From Betaproteobacteria bacterium (GTDB lineage Bacteria; Pseudomonadota; Gammaproteobacteria; Burkholderiales; SG8-41): a DNA stretch of 64,000 bases. Position 1 is the stretch's first letter. Every line of letters starts with the position of its first letter. The notes beneath the pieces were generated by a model. That model was given only the letters and a program-made list of their open reading frames with translations, was not told where the DNA came from and did no database searches. A program made the position numbers and the translations under genes. This document shows positions 28,300 through 38,324 of the stretch, in pieces. The stretch spans positions 1 through 64,000 of the forward strand of contig JAQGNH010000077.1 of the NCBI GenBank assembly GCA_028291945.1, written 5' to 3'.

Positions 28300-29301
28300 T
28301 CAATCGGCACGGATGTGTGCCGCCTGTACTACGTTCTTCCACTTGATGACGTCTGCGCGCATGAACGCGTCGAGCTCGCTGGGTGTGCTCGCTACGACCT
28401 CGATCCCGTCTCTCGCGAGTTTTTCCTTGACAGCGGGTGTGAGCAGGCCGCGCCTCAACTCGTTCTGCAGTTGCTCGACGATCGCCGGGGGTGTGGCTGC
28501 CGGCGCGAGAAGCGCGTGCCATGTGCGCACCACGATGCCTTTGTATCCACTTTCGTCTACCGTCGGAATATTCGGCGCAAGCGACGAGCGGTGCTCGCTT
28601 CCCACGGCGAGGATGCGCGCACGGCCGGCGTCATGATACGGCAGCGCGGTGCGCAGTACGTCGAACATCGCGTCGACATGGCCGCCCAGAAAATCGATTC
28701 GCGAAGGCGCAGCGCCTTTGTATGGGATGTGCACAATGTCGATCTTCGCGGCCATCTTGAAAAGCTCCATGCCGAGGTGGTTGGGACTGCCATTCCCCGA
28801 AGACGAGTAGCTCATCTTGCCTGGACGGGCTTTCGCAACCGCAACGAGCTCCTTCACTGTTTTCGCCGGAACGGATGGATGGACGACGAGCGCGTTGTAT
28901 TGCGTTGCGATCAGCGATATCGGCGTGAAATCCTTGATAGGGTCATAGCCTACGCGGGGGTAAATGCTCGGGTTGACCGTGTGGGTTCCGTAGCATACAT
29001 ACAGCGTGTAGCCGTCCGGCGGCGATTTGGCCACATGTTCGGCGGCAATGTTGCCGCTCGCACCGGGACGAGGGTCCAGTACCGCCTGTTGTCCCCACGC
29101 TTGCGTGAAGAACTGGCCGATCGTGCGTGCCATCAGGTCGCTGCCACCACCTGCCGGCGTTCCGATTACGATCCGTATTGGCTTCGTCGGGAAGGTGCTC
29201 TGCGCCGGCACAGTCGCGCTCCACGCATACAGAATGAGAGCGGACACGCAACGCGCCGGGTGCCGCATCATGCTTCTCGCCTGGCGCATGCGTGAGTCCA
29301 A
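28300..29301 (-). CDS. TctC/Bug substrate-binding protein
   Basis: TFPTKPIRIVIGTPAGGGSDLMARTIGQFF, PGASGNIAAEHVAKSPPDGYT. Confidence 0.95.
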   Translation of the reverse strand: MDSRMRQARSMMRHPARCVSALILYAWSATVPAQSTFPTKPIRIVIGTPAGGGSDLMARTIGQFFTQAWGQQAVLDPRPGASGNIAAEHVAKSPPDGYTLYVCYGTHTVNPSIYPRVGYDPIKDFTPISLIATQYNALVVHPSVPAKTVKELVAVAKARPGKMSYSSSGNGSPNHLGMELFKMAAKIDIVHIPYKGAAPSRIDFLGGHVDAMFDVLRTALPYHDAGRARILAVGSEHRSSLAPNIPTVDESGYKGIVVRTWHALLAPAATPPAIVEQLQNELRRGLLTPAVKEKLARDGIEVVASTPSELDAFMRADVIKWKNVVQAAHIRAD

Positions 29302-30519
29302 TTAAGCAAGGGTGTCGTCGATTGCGACACCCTTGGCAACGAGCGCGTCGACTTCGTTCGTACTGTATCCCACTTCCGTGAGGATGCTGCGCGTGTGTTC
29401 TCCCTTGCGCGGCGGTTGGAGTCGCACGCCGGGCGTATGGCCGCCCATTTCGAGCGGCAGTCCCGGGATTTTCGCGTGTTTACCTGTAGGCAAGAGAACG
29501 TCGAGCATGCGTCCGCCTGAGTTCAGGTGTGGATCGTCGAACAGGTCGCCGGGCTTCGCGAGTGGGCCGAATGGGATTTTGAGCCGCTCGAGCTTGGCCA
29601 TGAGCTCGTCCCGGCGCAGCGCTGCGAACTTCTTTGCAACAACGGGCACGATGCGGGCACGTACTTGCGCGCGCTGCGGATTGGTTTTGAGCGATGGATC
29701 CGCCAGCAGCTCTTCCACGCCGAATCCGGTGCAAAAGCTGCGCCAGTGATTGTCGCTCGTGATGCCGACGAACACGGTCTTGTCGTCCGCTGTCTTGAAA
29801 GCCTCGTATACAGCCCACGAGCTTTCTTTCTCCGGCATGGGGGGCGGCTCTTTTCCGGTCAGGGCCTGCTGCCCCATGTGCTGAGCGACGAGAAACGCGG
29901 TGGATTCGAACAGCGCGCTCTTCACGAACTGTCCGCGCCCGGTGTGCTCGCGTTCGCGCAGCGCCGCCATGATGCCGAGCGCACCGAACATGCCGCCCAT
30001 GATGTCGACTACGGAAGCGCCTGCACGCAGCGGCAAACCGGATGGTCCGGTCATGTACGCGAGGCCGCCCATGAACTGTACGATTTCGTCGAGCGCGGGT
30101 CGCTCTTCGTATGGACCGCTCAGGAATCCCTTGAGGCTGCAATAAATCAATCTCGGCTGCACGCGAGACAGCTCTCGATAACCGAGTCCGAGCCGCTCCA
30201 TCGTCCCGTGAGCAAAGTTTTCGATGAGCGCGTCGGCGCTCTCGATGACCTTCTGGATGAGCCCCTTGCCCTCATCGCTCTTCAGATCGACCGAGAGGCT
30301 GCGCTTGTTGCGGTTGAACACCGGAAACAGCGCGGATCCGAAGCCGACGTTCGCGCGGGTGCGGTCGCCTTCCGGCGGCTCGACTTTGATCACATCGGCG
30401 CCGAGATCCGCGAGCACCATGCTGCACGACGGTCCCATCACGGTGTGGCCGAACTCGAGGATGCGCACGCCGCTCAGTGGAAGAGGTCCGGCTGAAGCTG
30501 TGTTTGATGCAGCGCTCAT
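29302..30519 (-). CDS. CaiB/BaiF family CoA-transferase
   Basis: LSGVRILEFGHTVMGPSCSMVLADLGADVIKVEPPEGD; ENFAHGTMERLGLGYRELS; start at ATG 30519 overlaps upstream stop by 1 nt. Confidence 0.95.
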   Translation of the reverse strand: MSAASNTASAGPLPLSGVRILEFGHTVMGPSCSMVLADLGADVIKVEPPEGDRTRANVGFGSALFPVFNRNKRSLSVDLKSDEGKGLIQKVIESADALIENFAHGTMERLGLGYRELSRVQPRLIYCSLKGFLSGPYEERPALDEIVQFMGGLAYMTGPSGLPLRAGASVVDIMGGMFGALGIMAALREREHTGRGQFVKSALFESTAFLVAQHMGQQALTGKEPPPMPEKESSWAVYEAFKTADDKTVFVGITSDNHWRSFCTGFGVEELLADPSLKTNPQRAQVRARIVPVVAKKFAALRRDELMAKLERLKIPFGPLAKPGDLFDDPHLNSGGRMLDVLLPTGKHAKIPGLPLEMGGHTPGVRLQPPRKGEHTRSILTEVGYSTNEVDALVAKGVAIDDTLA

Positions 30520-31526
30520 TACGACCCTTCCACGGTGATACCTGCCTGCTTGATCACTTTCGCCCACTTCGTGACTTCGGCCTGCAGGAATGACGCAAAC
30601 TGCTGCGGTGTGCTCGGTGTGATGTCGCCGCCTTCGGATAAAAGCTTTTCCTGAACCTGCGGCTGTGCGAGCACCTTCACGAGCTCGCCGTTCAGGCGGG
30701 CAATGATCTGGGGCGATACTCTCGCCGGCGCCAGCATGCCGTGCCACGACGTTGTCTCGAAACCCGGATACCCGGACTCAGCGATTGTCGGAACGTCCGG
30801 TAACATCCGCGCTCGTGTGAGCCCCGTCGTTGCAATGGGTTTGATCTTGCCTTCCTTCGTCATCTGGGCGGCGGAAGCGAGCGAGGTATTGAGGAGTGTG
30901 ATCCGGCCTGCTCTCAAATCGATCAATGCCGGCGATGCGCCTTTGTACGGCACATGTGTGATGTCGACGCCGGCTGTCATGTTGAACAGTGCGCCGCTGA
31001 TATGGCCGCTGCTGCCCACGCCGGCCGATCCATATGTGAGCTCGCCGGGTTTTTTCTTGGCTGCCGCCACGACATCTTTGACGGACGCGAGAGGCGAGCC
31101 CGCAATGACGACATAAACCTGCGGCGCTTTCATCAGCAGGGTGATCGGTGAATAGTCGCGCACCGGATCGTAGGCATTCTTCGCCCTCAGCGCAGGCCCG
31201 ATCGCGAGATTGTTGGTCTGTCCCATCCAGATGGTGTAACCGTCGCCGGGCGCTTTTGCGGCGAGCTCCGCGCCGAGCGCGCCGCCCGCGCCTGGACGAT
31301 TGTCGATGACGATCTGCTGCGCGAGCGCTTCGCTCAGCTTCGGTGCGAGAACCCGCGAATAGATATCGGTGCTGCCGCCTGGAGGAAACGGAACGATCCA
31401 GCGTATCGGTCGTGCTGGATAGGACTGCGCGCCCGCACCAGCGCCCGCAGTCTCCTCGCACAATGCGAGCGCGAGTACCAGCAATGGCACGGCGTGAAAT
31501 ATGCCGGCGCTAATTTTGCGCTTCAT
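30519..31526 (-). CDS. TctC/Bug substrate-binding protein
   Basis: SYPARPIRWIVPFPPGGSTDIYSRVLAPKLSEAL, PGAGGALGAELAAKAPGDGYT. Confidence 0.95.
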   Translation of the reverse strand: MKRKISAGIFHAVPLLVLALALCEETAGAGAGAQSYPARPIRWIVPFPPGGSTDIYSRVLAPKLSEALAQQIVIDNRPGAGGALGAELAAKAPGDGYTIWMGQTNNLAIGPALRAKNAYDPVRDYSPITLLMKAPQVYVVIAGSPLASVKDVVAAAKKKPGELTYGSAGVGSSGHISGALFNMTAGVDITHVPYKGASPALIDLRAGRITLLNTSLASAAQMTKEGKIKPIATTGLTRARMLPDVPTIAESGYPGFETTSWHGMLAPARVSPQIIARLNGELVKVLAQPQVQEKLLSEGGDITPSTPQQFASFLQAEVTKWAKVIKQAGITVEGS

Positions 31527-31614
31527 GCAATCTCCTCCATTTCATGCGAGCTCAACATCGTTGTTTTGCGTGCTTATAGCGTACAGCGGATCGGCGGACG
31601 CACGGTGTTGAGAG

Positions 31615-32496
31615 CTAAGCAGAGCTTGCAAAATCGTACAAGGCCTCTGGATTCGAAACCAGGATGCGATGGCGTGTTTTGTCGTCTGGAGCCCAAGTCG
31701 CGAGCAGGTCGAACAGCAGAGCGTCGTCGGGTTTTTCCGCTGGACTCGGATGCGGCCAGTCGCTGCCCCAGACAAGACGCTCCGGCGCGGCGTTGACGAA
31801 GGCGCGCGCAACCCGGGTGGCGTCGGCGTAGGTCGGCGGACCGACGCGCGTATTCATGTATGCGCCCGAGATCTTGACCCACGCGCGAGCTTCGTCGAGT
31901 AGCCCGCGTATCACGTCGAAAGCCGGGTGCTCGAGCCCCGAAAGCCCGAGCTTGCCCATATGATCGAAAACGATCTGAGTCGGCAGTCCGCGCAGCATCG
32001 TCGCGTTTTCGACGATCTGATCGGACTCCATGTTGAGTTGCACATGCCATCCGAAATCGGCGATGCGCTTGGCCAGTGGCTCGATCATGTCGATCGTGAC
32101 CACCGCGGTTTTAGGCTGCCCGACCGTGAAACGGATGCCGCGGATGCCGCCGTCGTGCAGAGTCTTCAGCTCCGCGTCCGTCACTGTCGGACGCAAGACG
32201 CCCACACCGCGCGCCTTGTCGGCGCCGAGCTGCCGGATCGCATCGAGTGTGACGCTGTTGTCCGTGACGTAATTGCGCGGGGTGACGATCACGACGCGCG
32301 TAAGACCGATGCGTTTCTGCAGCAGTCGATAGTGCTCGACCGCGGAGCTCGCAGGCTTGTCGACGCGCGGCTGAAACCGTGGATCGTAAATGTGAATGTG
32401 ACAGTCGGCTGCATTCGCAGGCGCATGAAGCTTCGGCGGCTCGACACCGGATGAGTTGGGCACGGCCTGTTGCGAGCCTCGCACGGATTCACTCAT
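31615..32496 (-). CDS. Amidohydrolase family protein (2-pyrone-4,6-dicarboxylate lactonase-like)
   Basis: ADCHIHIYDPRFQP; GVGVLRPTVTDAELKTLHDGGIRGIRF; RLVWGSDWPHPS. Confidence 0.88.
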   Translation of the reverse strand: MSESVRGSQQAVPNSSGVEPPKLHAPANAADCHIHIYDPRFQPRVDKPASSAVEHYRLLQKRIGLTRVVIVTPRNYVTDNSVTLDAIRQLGADKARGVGVLRPTVTDAELKTLHDGGIRGIRFTVGQPKTAVVTIDMIEPLAKRIADFGWHVQLNMESDQIVENATMLRGLPTQIVFDHMGKLGLSGLEHPAFDVIRGLLDEARAWVKISGAYMNTRVGPPTYADATRVARAFVNAAPERLVWGSDWPHPSPAEKPDDALLFDLLATWAPDDKTRHRILVSNPEALYDFASSA

Positions 32497-32498
32497 GC

Positions 32499-33749
32499 TT
32501 ATTGTTCCTCTATTTTGACGCGGCTTTCGCCCTCGCAGACTATGCCTTCCGCACGGAGATCGGCGTACGCTGCATCGCTGATACCCAGCTCCGCGAGCAG
32601 GGGCCGGTTGTGCTCACCGAGATGCGGCGCCGGCGTGCGAATCGAGCCCGGTGTGGCGGAGAGCCGCGGCACGACGTGATGCATCGGAAACGCGTCCATC
32701 TCGGCATCGGGATAGTCGGCCACCAGCTCGCGTTCGACCACGTGCGGGTCTTCCACGATCTGCGAGATGTCGTATATCGGGCCGATGGTGACTTCCGCTT
32801 TTTCGAAGAAGGCGACGTTCTCTGCTTGCGTGCGCTCGCGGACGAAAGCACCGATGATCGCATCGAGATCCTCCGCATGCTGCACACGGGCCGCATTGGT
32901 ACTGTAGCGTGGATCGTCGATCAGCTCGGGCCGGCCGATCGAACGCATCACGCGCTCTGCCATTTTTTGCGTCGACGCAGAGAGACAGACGTAATGCCCG
33001 TCCTTGCACAGATAGACGTTGCGCGGTCCGGCGTTCGTCGAGCGGCTGCCGGTACGCGGTTTTACTTCTCCGGTGAGCCGATAGTTTGCCGCCTGCGGTC
33101 CCAGCACCGCAAACAGCGGGTCGAGGAGCGGCAGATCGATGACCTGTCCATGCCCACCGTTCTGCTCGACTTCACGTAACGCGATCATTACTGCAGTGGA
33201 GCCATACAGACCCGAAATCGTGTCGGCGAGATACATCGGCGGGAGCACAGGCTCGCGATCGGCAAAGCCATTGAACGATGCAAAACCCGACATGCCTTCG
33301 ATCAGCGTGCCGAAGCCCGGGCGGCGGCGGTAGGGGCCCTCCTGACCGAAGCCGGAAATGCGCACGATGATGAGCTTCGGGTTCCTCTCAAGCAGTACGT
33401 CGGGCCCGAGTCCCATGGTTTCGAGCGTGCCCGGCCGAAAGCTTTCGACCAGGATGTGAGCGCTCGGCACGAGCTGCAACAATAGATCGCGCGCTTTTTT
33501 CTCACGCAGTTCTAGCCCCAGGCTTTTCTTGTTGCGTGCATAGATTTTCCAGTTGGTCTGCACGCCTTTCACTTTCCACGCGCGCAGCGTGTCGCCTGCC
33601 GGGGGCTCCACCTTGATCACTTCGGCACCGAAGTCGCCGAGCACCTGAGTGAGCGTGTTGCCCGCGACGAGCCGAGAGAGATCGAGCACGCGCACGCCGT
33701 CGAGCGTGCCTCGCGCGCCCGAATCGTAGGTTCGTTTCGCAAGCGCCAC
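32499..33749 (-). CDS. CaiB/BaiF family CoA-transferase
   Basis: LDGVRVLDLSRLVAGNTLTQVLGDFGAEVIKVEPPAGD; VESFRPGTLETMGLGPDVL. Confidence 0.95.
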   Translation of the reverse strand: MALAKRTYDSGARGTLDGVRVLDLSRLVAGNTLTQVLGDFGAEVIKVEPPAGDTLRAWKVKGVQTNWKIYARNKKSLGLELREKKARDLLLQLVPSAHILVESFRPGTLETMGLGPDVLLERNPKLIIVRISGFGQEGPYRRRPGFGTLIEGMSGFASFNGFADREPVLPPMYLADTISGLYGSTAVMIALREVEQNGGHGQVIDLPLLDPLFAVLGPQAANYRLTGEVKPRTGSRSTNAGPRNVYLCKDGHYVCLSASTQKMAERVMRSIGRPELIDDPRYSTNAARVQHAEDLDAIIGAFVRERTQAENVAFFEKAEVTIGPIYDISQIVEDPHVVERELVADYPDAEMDAFPMHHVVPRLSATPGSIRTPAPHLGEHNRPLLAELGISDAAYADLRAEGIVCEGESRVKIEEQ

Positions 33750-33871
33750 GGCTTAGCTCCTCACTGTGGTTTTATATTTTCCACGCATGACGGCTCTATA
33801 TTGGTAGTAGCTCGCGAACAGATGAACGTCCGGACCTGCAACGACCTGTCCGCCGAGCGTGTGCATGGCGT

Positions 33872-34657
33872 TTATAGCGCAACGTTATGCAGGAATTTGG
33901 CGCGCTCCGTGCCGCCCGATATCAGGAAACTGGTATCGCTCCCACTGAGAATGAAGCGCATGCCGAACTTGATGTACTTCTCCATGAGCTTCGTTTCATA
34001 CACGCCGCCCATGCCCGGGTGTTTGCCGTGCTTCTTGCACGCGGTGATCACGGAACGATACGCGTCTTCGACTCGCGAATCGGCATACAGTCCGGGTATG
34101 CCGATCTCGGCCGTCAAGTCATTGGTGCCGATCAACACGACGTCCACTCCAGGCACCGCCGCGATCGCCTCCGCCTTCGCGATTGCGGCAGGCGTTTCGA
34201 GCATGACGACCACCAACGTTTCGTCGTTGGCCATGCGCGCGAAATCCGCGGGTGGAATCGTGTCGAATCCGAAGAGCGGCTGCAATCCCGCTATTGAGCG
34301 ATGACCGACAGGTGGGAACTTGCAGTACGACACGGCTTGCTGTGCTTCTTCGACCGTGTCCACGTGCGGCACGACGATACCTTGTGCGCCGGAGTCGAGC
34401 AGGCGCGAAGCATGATGGTGCTCCTTGCCGGGGACTCTAACGATGGGTGTGATGCCCACGGGCAGCGCCGCCGTCGCTATCTGCGCCGCAGTATCGACGT
34501 CGAGCGAGCTGTGTTCCATGTCGATAAAGAGCCATTCGAAGCCGCATTTCTTCCCGATCGCCGCTATGTCGACCGTGCGTGCCTGACGCAGACCCATGCC
34601 GAGCGCGACTTTACCTGATGCGAGCTGGCGTTTCGTGTAATTCGGAATAGCTTCCAT
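33872..34657 (-). CDS. HpcH/HpaI aldolase family protein
   Basis: CGFEWLFIDMEHSSLD, PIVRVPG, DSGAQGIVVPHVDTVEEAQ, VLIGTNDLTAEIGIPG. Confidence 0.93.
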   Translation of the reverse strand: MEAIPNYTKRQLASGKVALGMGLRQARTVDIAAIGKKCGFEWLFIDMEHSSLDVDTAAQIATAALPVGITPIVRVPGKEHHHASRLLDSGAQGIVVPHVDTVEEAQQAVSYCKFPPVGHRSIAGLQPLFGFDTIPPADFARMANDETLVVVMLETPAAIAKAEAIAAVPGVDVVLIGTNDLTAEIGIPGLYADSRVEDAYRSVITACKKHGKHPGMGGVYETKLMEKYIKFGMRFILSGSDTSFLISGGTERAKFLHNVAL

Positions 34658-34672
34658 GTGTGTTCTCTCTGT

Positions 34673-35719
34673 TCAGTTGATGCGCGCGATCTTCGAATCC
34701 TTGACTACTTTTTCCCACTTCGCGATATCGCTGCGGATACTTGCGCCGAATTGCTCGGGGGTGCTGCCGACAATGTCGTATCCACGCGTTAGCAGAAGCT
34801 GACGAACCTCTGCGGATTGCAATGCTTTGCGCATCGCCGCGTTCAGCGCGTTGATCGTTTCCTTCGGCGTGGCTGCCGGCGCTACCGATCCGAACGTGCT
34901 CACCGAATCGACTTCATTCATCCCCAGTTCTTTGAATGTAGGCACCTCCGGCAACGATGCATTGCGTGTCTCCCCGGTAACTGCAATTGCGCGCAGCCTG
35001 CCGGCCCTGACGTATTGCGAAGCGGAGCTGGTGCCGCCAAACAGCATGGACACGTGTCCCGCCAACGTGTCTGCGGTCGCGAGCCCGCCGCTCTTGTACG
35101 GCACGATGACCAGATCGATCTTCGTTGCCGCCTTGAACTGTTCGATGCCAAGGTGCGTCGCGGTGCCGAGCCCGCCCATTGCAAAAGTGAACAGTGCAGG
35201 GCGTGCTTTGCCGAGCGCAACCAGCTCCTTCAATGTCTTTGCCGGAACGGAAGGGTGGACGATGAGCACGTTCGGCGTCATCGCAAGCAGTGAGACCGGT
35301 GCGAAATCCTTGATCGTATCGTAAGGCAGCTTGGAGAAGAGGCTCGGATTGCTGGCGAAAGAGCTCTCGACGTTCAGTATGGTGTAACCATCCGGCACCG
35401 CTTTCGCTACGACTTCGCTACCGATCTGGCCGCCCGCGCCTGGCCGGTTGTCGACGATGACCTGCTGCCCCAGCAGCTCGCTCATCTTGGGCGCCATGAT
35501 GCGCGTCAGGTTGTCAGTGCCGCCGCCGGGCGCGAGAGGAACGATGATGCGCACAGGTCGGGTCGGGAATGCCTGATCCGCAGCAATGACGGGTGGGCCG
35601 AAAGCCAATACCCATGCCGTGGCCACAATGTACTGCGGCACCCGTCTCGCATTCCGCAGGCGGGGTTCAGCTTGCTGCGTTCGCCTCGTCCTTAGAAACA
35701 TTTGAGTTCGTATAAGCAT
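34673..35719 (-). CDS. TctC/Bug substrate-binding protein
   Basis: AFPTRPVRIIVPLAPGGGTDNLTRIMAPKMSELLGQQVIVDNRPGAGGQIGSEVVAKAVPDGYT. Confidence 0.95.
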   Translation of the reverse strand: MLIRTQMFLRTRRTQQAEPRLRNARRVPQYIVATAWVLAFGPPVIAADQAFPTRPVRIIVPLAPGGGTDNLTRIMAPKMSELLGQQVIVDNRPGAGGQIGSEVVAKAVPDGYTILNVESSFASNPSLFSKLPYDTIKDFAPVSLLAMTPNVLIVHPSVPAKTLKELVALGKARPALFTFAMGGLGTATHLGIEQFKAATKIDLVIVPYKSGGLATADTLAGHVSMLFGGTSSASQYVRAGRLRAIAVTGETRNASLPEVPTFKELGMNEVDSVSTFGSVAPAATPKETINALNAAMRKALQSAEVRQLLLTRGYDIVGSTPEQFGASIRSDIAKWEKVVKDSKIARIN

Positions 35720-35823
35720 TCGGCGATTGTTGCGTGATTTGGTTTTTCAATCCACTCTTGTTGCAAGCGTGTGCACCCCGGCCCGATAATCGCGGTACAC
35801 GTCGACCACGGAAGGTGGAGTTT

Positions 35824-36258
35824 ATGCCGAAGGTTCTGGTGATTCACGGCGCAGGGATGAACATGCGCGGCAAGGTGCAGGTCGACGTCTTCGGCCCGAT
35901 GCTGCTGCCGGAGTACGATCGACACATCCGCCAGTATGCCGCCGAGCTGGGGATCGACGTCGAGATTTTCCATTCGAACATCGAAGGCGAAGTGATCAAC
36001 AAGCTCTACGAGGCTCATGAGAGCGGCGTCGACGCGGCCATCATCAATCCGGCGGGCTATACGACGGGTCATCCGGCGCTCGTTGCTGCAATCAGCCAGG
36101 TCAAGTATCCCACCATCGAGCTGCATGTATCGAATCCGGCGCGGCGCGGCGCCACGTCCGATGTCGCGCGCGCGTGCCGCGGTAGCATCGCTGGATTCGG
36201 CGTGTTCGGATACTACATGGCGCTGCGAGGCGTTCTGGAGCTCCGCGCTACCCGCTGA
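35824..36258 (+). CDS. Type II 3-dehydroquinate dehydratase-fold protein, divergent paralogue
   Basis: VLVIHGAGMNMRG..., FHSNIEGEVINKLYEA, AAIINPAGYTTGHPALVAAI, IELHVSN, GFGVFGYYMALRGV align with AroQ, but several catalytic positions differ. Confidence 0.8.
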   Translation: MPKVLVIHGAGMNMRGKVQVDVFGPMLLPEYDRHIRQYAAELGIDVEIFHSNIEGEVINKLYEAHESGVDAAIINPAGYTTGHPALVAAISQVKYPTIELHVSNPARRGATSDVARACRGSIAGFGVFGYYMALRGVLELRATR

Positions 36259-36321
36259 TTGAGTTTGCTGAGCGTGTCTGGTCCGGTCCTTGCAAATATC
36301 GGGAGGCAAAAGGAGACCGCC

Positions 36322-36513
36322 ATGTCAGACGACAAATCCAAGCGCCGCCCACAGGACAGCAAACGGATCAACCTGAGCGAGGAATACGAAGTCGACTACT
36401 GGTGCGAGCGATTTGCGTGCACCGAGGCTCAGCTCAGATATGCAGTCCAGAAAGTCGGACCGCTCCTCGAAGACGTCAAGGACGAGCTCAAAGTCGGCGG
36501 AAAGCAGGCCTGA
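36322..36513 (+). CDS. DUF3606 domain-containing small protein
   Basis: SKRRPQDSKRINLSEEYEVDYWCERFACTEAQLRYAVQKVG; ATG preceded by AGGAG. Confidence 0.85.
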   Translation: MSDDKSKRRPQDSKRINLSEEYEVDYWCERFACTEAQLRYAVQKVGPLLEDVKDELKVGGKQA

Positions 36514-36572
36514 ATCGCGCGCGGTCGCTTACCGCGGCCTGCTCACTCGTTCACCACCGCTCGACTAGGAGA

Positions 36573-37964
36573 TCAGCCCGCAGGAACTGCAGCAGCCGTT
36601 TCGTGCGATGAAGGAAGCGTCGCACGCAGCAGCTCCCGCATGTCGGGCAGCTCAGCGCAGCGTTCGAATAGTCGCAGCAGGCGTTCCGCGCCCGGCTGGC
36701 CCAGGACGCGGCCGGCGCAGTCCATGAATTTCTCAACGCGATCCTGCGCCGTCATCGGCCACGCGGGAGAGCCGGGGACTTTTTCCACGCGCATTTCGAA
36801 TCGGCCGCGCGTCGTCTCGATCGCCACGTCGTTGTAGCCCTGCACGCCCGAGAAGACGCCTTTGTCTTCGATGCGGTATCTACGGCATTTGGCCATCATC
36901 GCGCGCACGGCCGGACGCTGAACCATGGCGTCGGTGAATGTCTCGAGCGTGAGCTTCCCGTCGAGCATCGTCGCCGCGGCTACGTATTCGATGCTGAATT
37001 TGCCTTCGAGTCCCGTCGTCGGATTGTGACTCACGAGGGCGGTGTCGGAACCCGGTGGAAAGCCGATCGCGACTGAAGTGACTTCATCTGCTTTGATGCT
37101 GTGCCTGCTGATCAATTCGAGCATTCCGCCGATGGGGCGATGGTTGCAGTAGCAGCACGGCCAGCGCTTGACGTAAATGCCGGGTTCAGCCATTTCCCAA
37201 GGCTTCGCCAGTTTTCCGAGCACGTTTTCCAGAGGAACGCGGTCGTCGGCACCATAGGTCTCGAGCACGTTGTTCTGTCCGTCAAATATTTGCGGGTCTG
37301 CGGTGAAACCCTGGCGCGCCATCCAAGCCGACAGGACGGCAATACGGGCCGCGTTTCCCGCATGGAACGGTTTCGTCATCGTGCCGAAGTTGCGCACGAG
37401 GCCGCTCATCTGAGACGCGGCGAGTCCCCACGCCATCTGCAGCTGCGCTGCGTTCAGTCCCCATAATCTCGCCGCCACGGCAGTGGCCGAGAACGCGCCG
37501 ACCGTCGCGGTCGCATGCCAGCCCCGCATGTAATGACCCGCTCCGATCGCTTTGCCGACCTTGCCTGCCACTTCGAGTCCGAGTGCAAACGCGGCGAGCA
37601 CCTGAGCGCCAGAAGCCGCGTTGACTTCCGCGACCGCGAGCGCCGCCGGCACCATCGTCGCACTCGGATGACCACGCAGTGTGGGAATGCTGTCGTCGAA
37701 GTCGAGCGCATGCGCGCACATGCCGTTCGCAAAAGCGGCCTCGGCGGCAGACGTGCGGGTGTTTTGGCCCCAGAGAGTCGCCTGCGCCTTTGCGCCCGTC
37801 TCACTGACCCAGCGCAATGCGAGCTCGCCGACAGGCTCGAGGGTTCCGGCCAGCGCCACGCCGACCGTATCGATCAATGCGTCTTGCGCGGCTTTGAGAA
37901 TCTCGTTGGGAATGTTATTCGTGCGCGTTTCAATCACGAACCGTGCGAGCGTTTCCGTGGCCAT
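36573..37964 (-). CDS. MmgE/PrpD family protein
   Basis: ILKAAQDALIDTVGVALAGT, ANGMCAHALDFDDS, GHPSATMVPAALAVAE, GWHATATVGAFSATAVAARL. Confidence 0.92.
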   Translation of the reverse strand: MATETLARFVIETRTNNIPNEILKAAQDALIDTVGVALAGTLEPVGELALRWVSETGAKAQATLWGQNTRTSAAEAAFANGMCAHALDFDDSIPTLRGHPSATMVPAALAVAEVNAASGAQVLAAFALGLEVAGKVGKAIGAGHYMRGWHATATVGAFSATAVAARLWGLNAAQLQMAWGLAASQMSGLVRNFGTMTKPFHAGNAARIAVLSAWMARQGFTADPQIFDGQNNVLETYGADDRVPLENVLGKLAKPWEMAEPGIYVKRWPCCYCNHRPIGGMLELISRHSIKADEVTSVAIGFPPGSDTALVSHNPTTGLEGKFSIEYVAAATMLDGKLTLETFTDAMVQRPAVRAMMAKCRRYRIEDKGVFSGVQGYNDVAIETTRGRFEMRVEKVPGSPAWPMTAQDRVEKFMDCAGRVLGQPGAERLLRLFERCAELPDMRELLRATLPSSHETAAAVPAG

Positions 37965-38324
37965 GGTGTCTCCTCCGGGCGAGTTTGAGAACACGATACC
38001 ACCACCTGCGCGAGTACGCTGTAGAGCGACGAGCGGGGCAGTACTGAACGACGCAAGCGAGTCGCATGACGAACTCCACGTGCCGATGGTCCGTCGTGAC
38101 AATTCAGTGTGTATGTCCAGATCTTGAACCGACAACAGAAGATAGACGTTGTAGTATCCTCAGCGAGCTGCAAGTCGTTCCCGCAGAAACACTAAAGGAG
38201 ACTGCCCCACATGGCTGCGCGACGATCTCGCGCGCTGGCCAAACCGGTGAAGGACTCGGGCGGCGTGCAGATTGACTGCAGGAGTGACGACCGGCGTTCC
38301 GCGCCCACCCCAAGGAGAGATGAA

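Noticed and set aside
28225-29295. 356-aa plus-strand ORF across a TctC gene
   Set aside because: Antisense shadow of a clear TctC gene, Arg/Cys-rich, no domain signal.
29527-30495. 322-aa plus-strand ORF opposite CaiB
   Set aside because: Antisense to a CaiB/BaiF gene with convincing motifs; no independent evidence.
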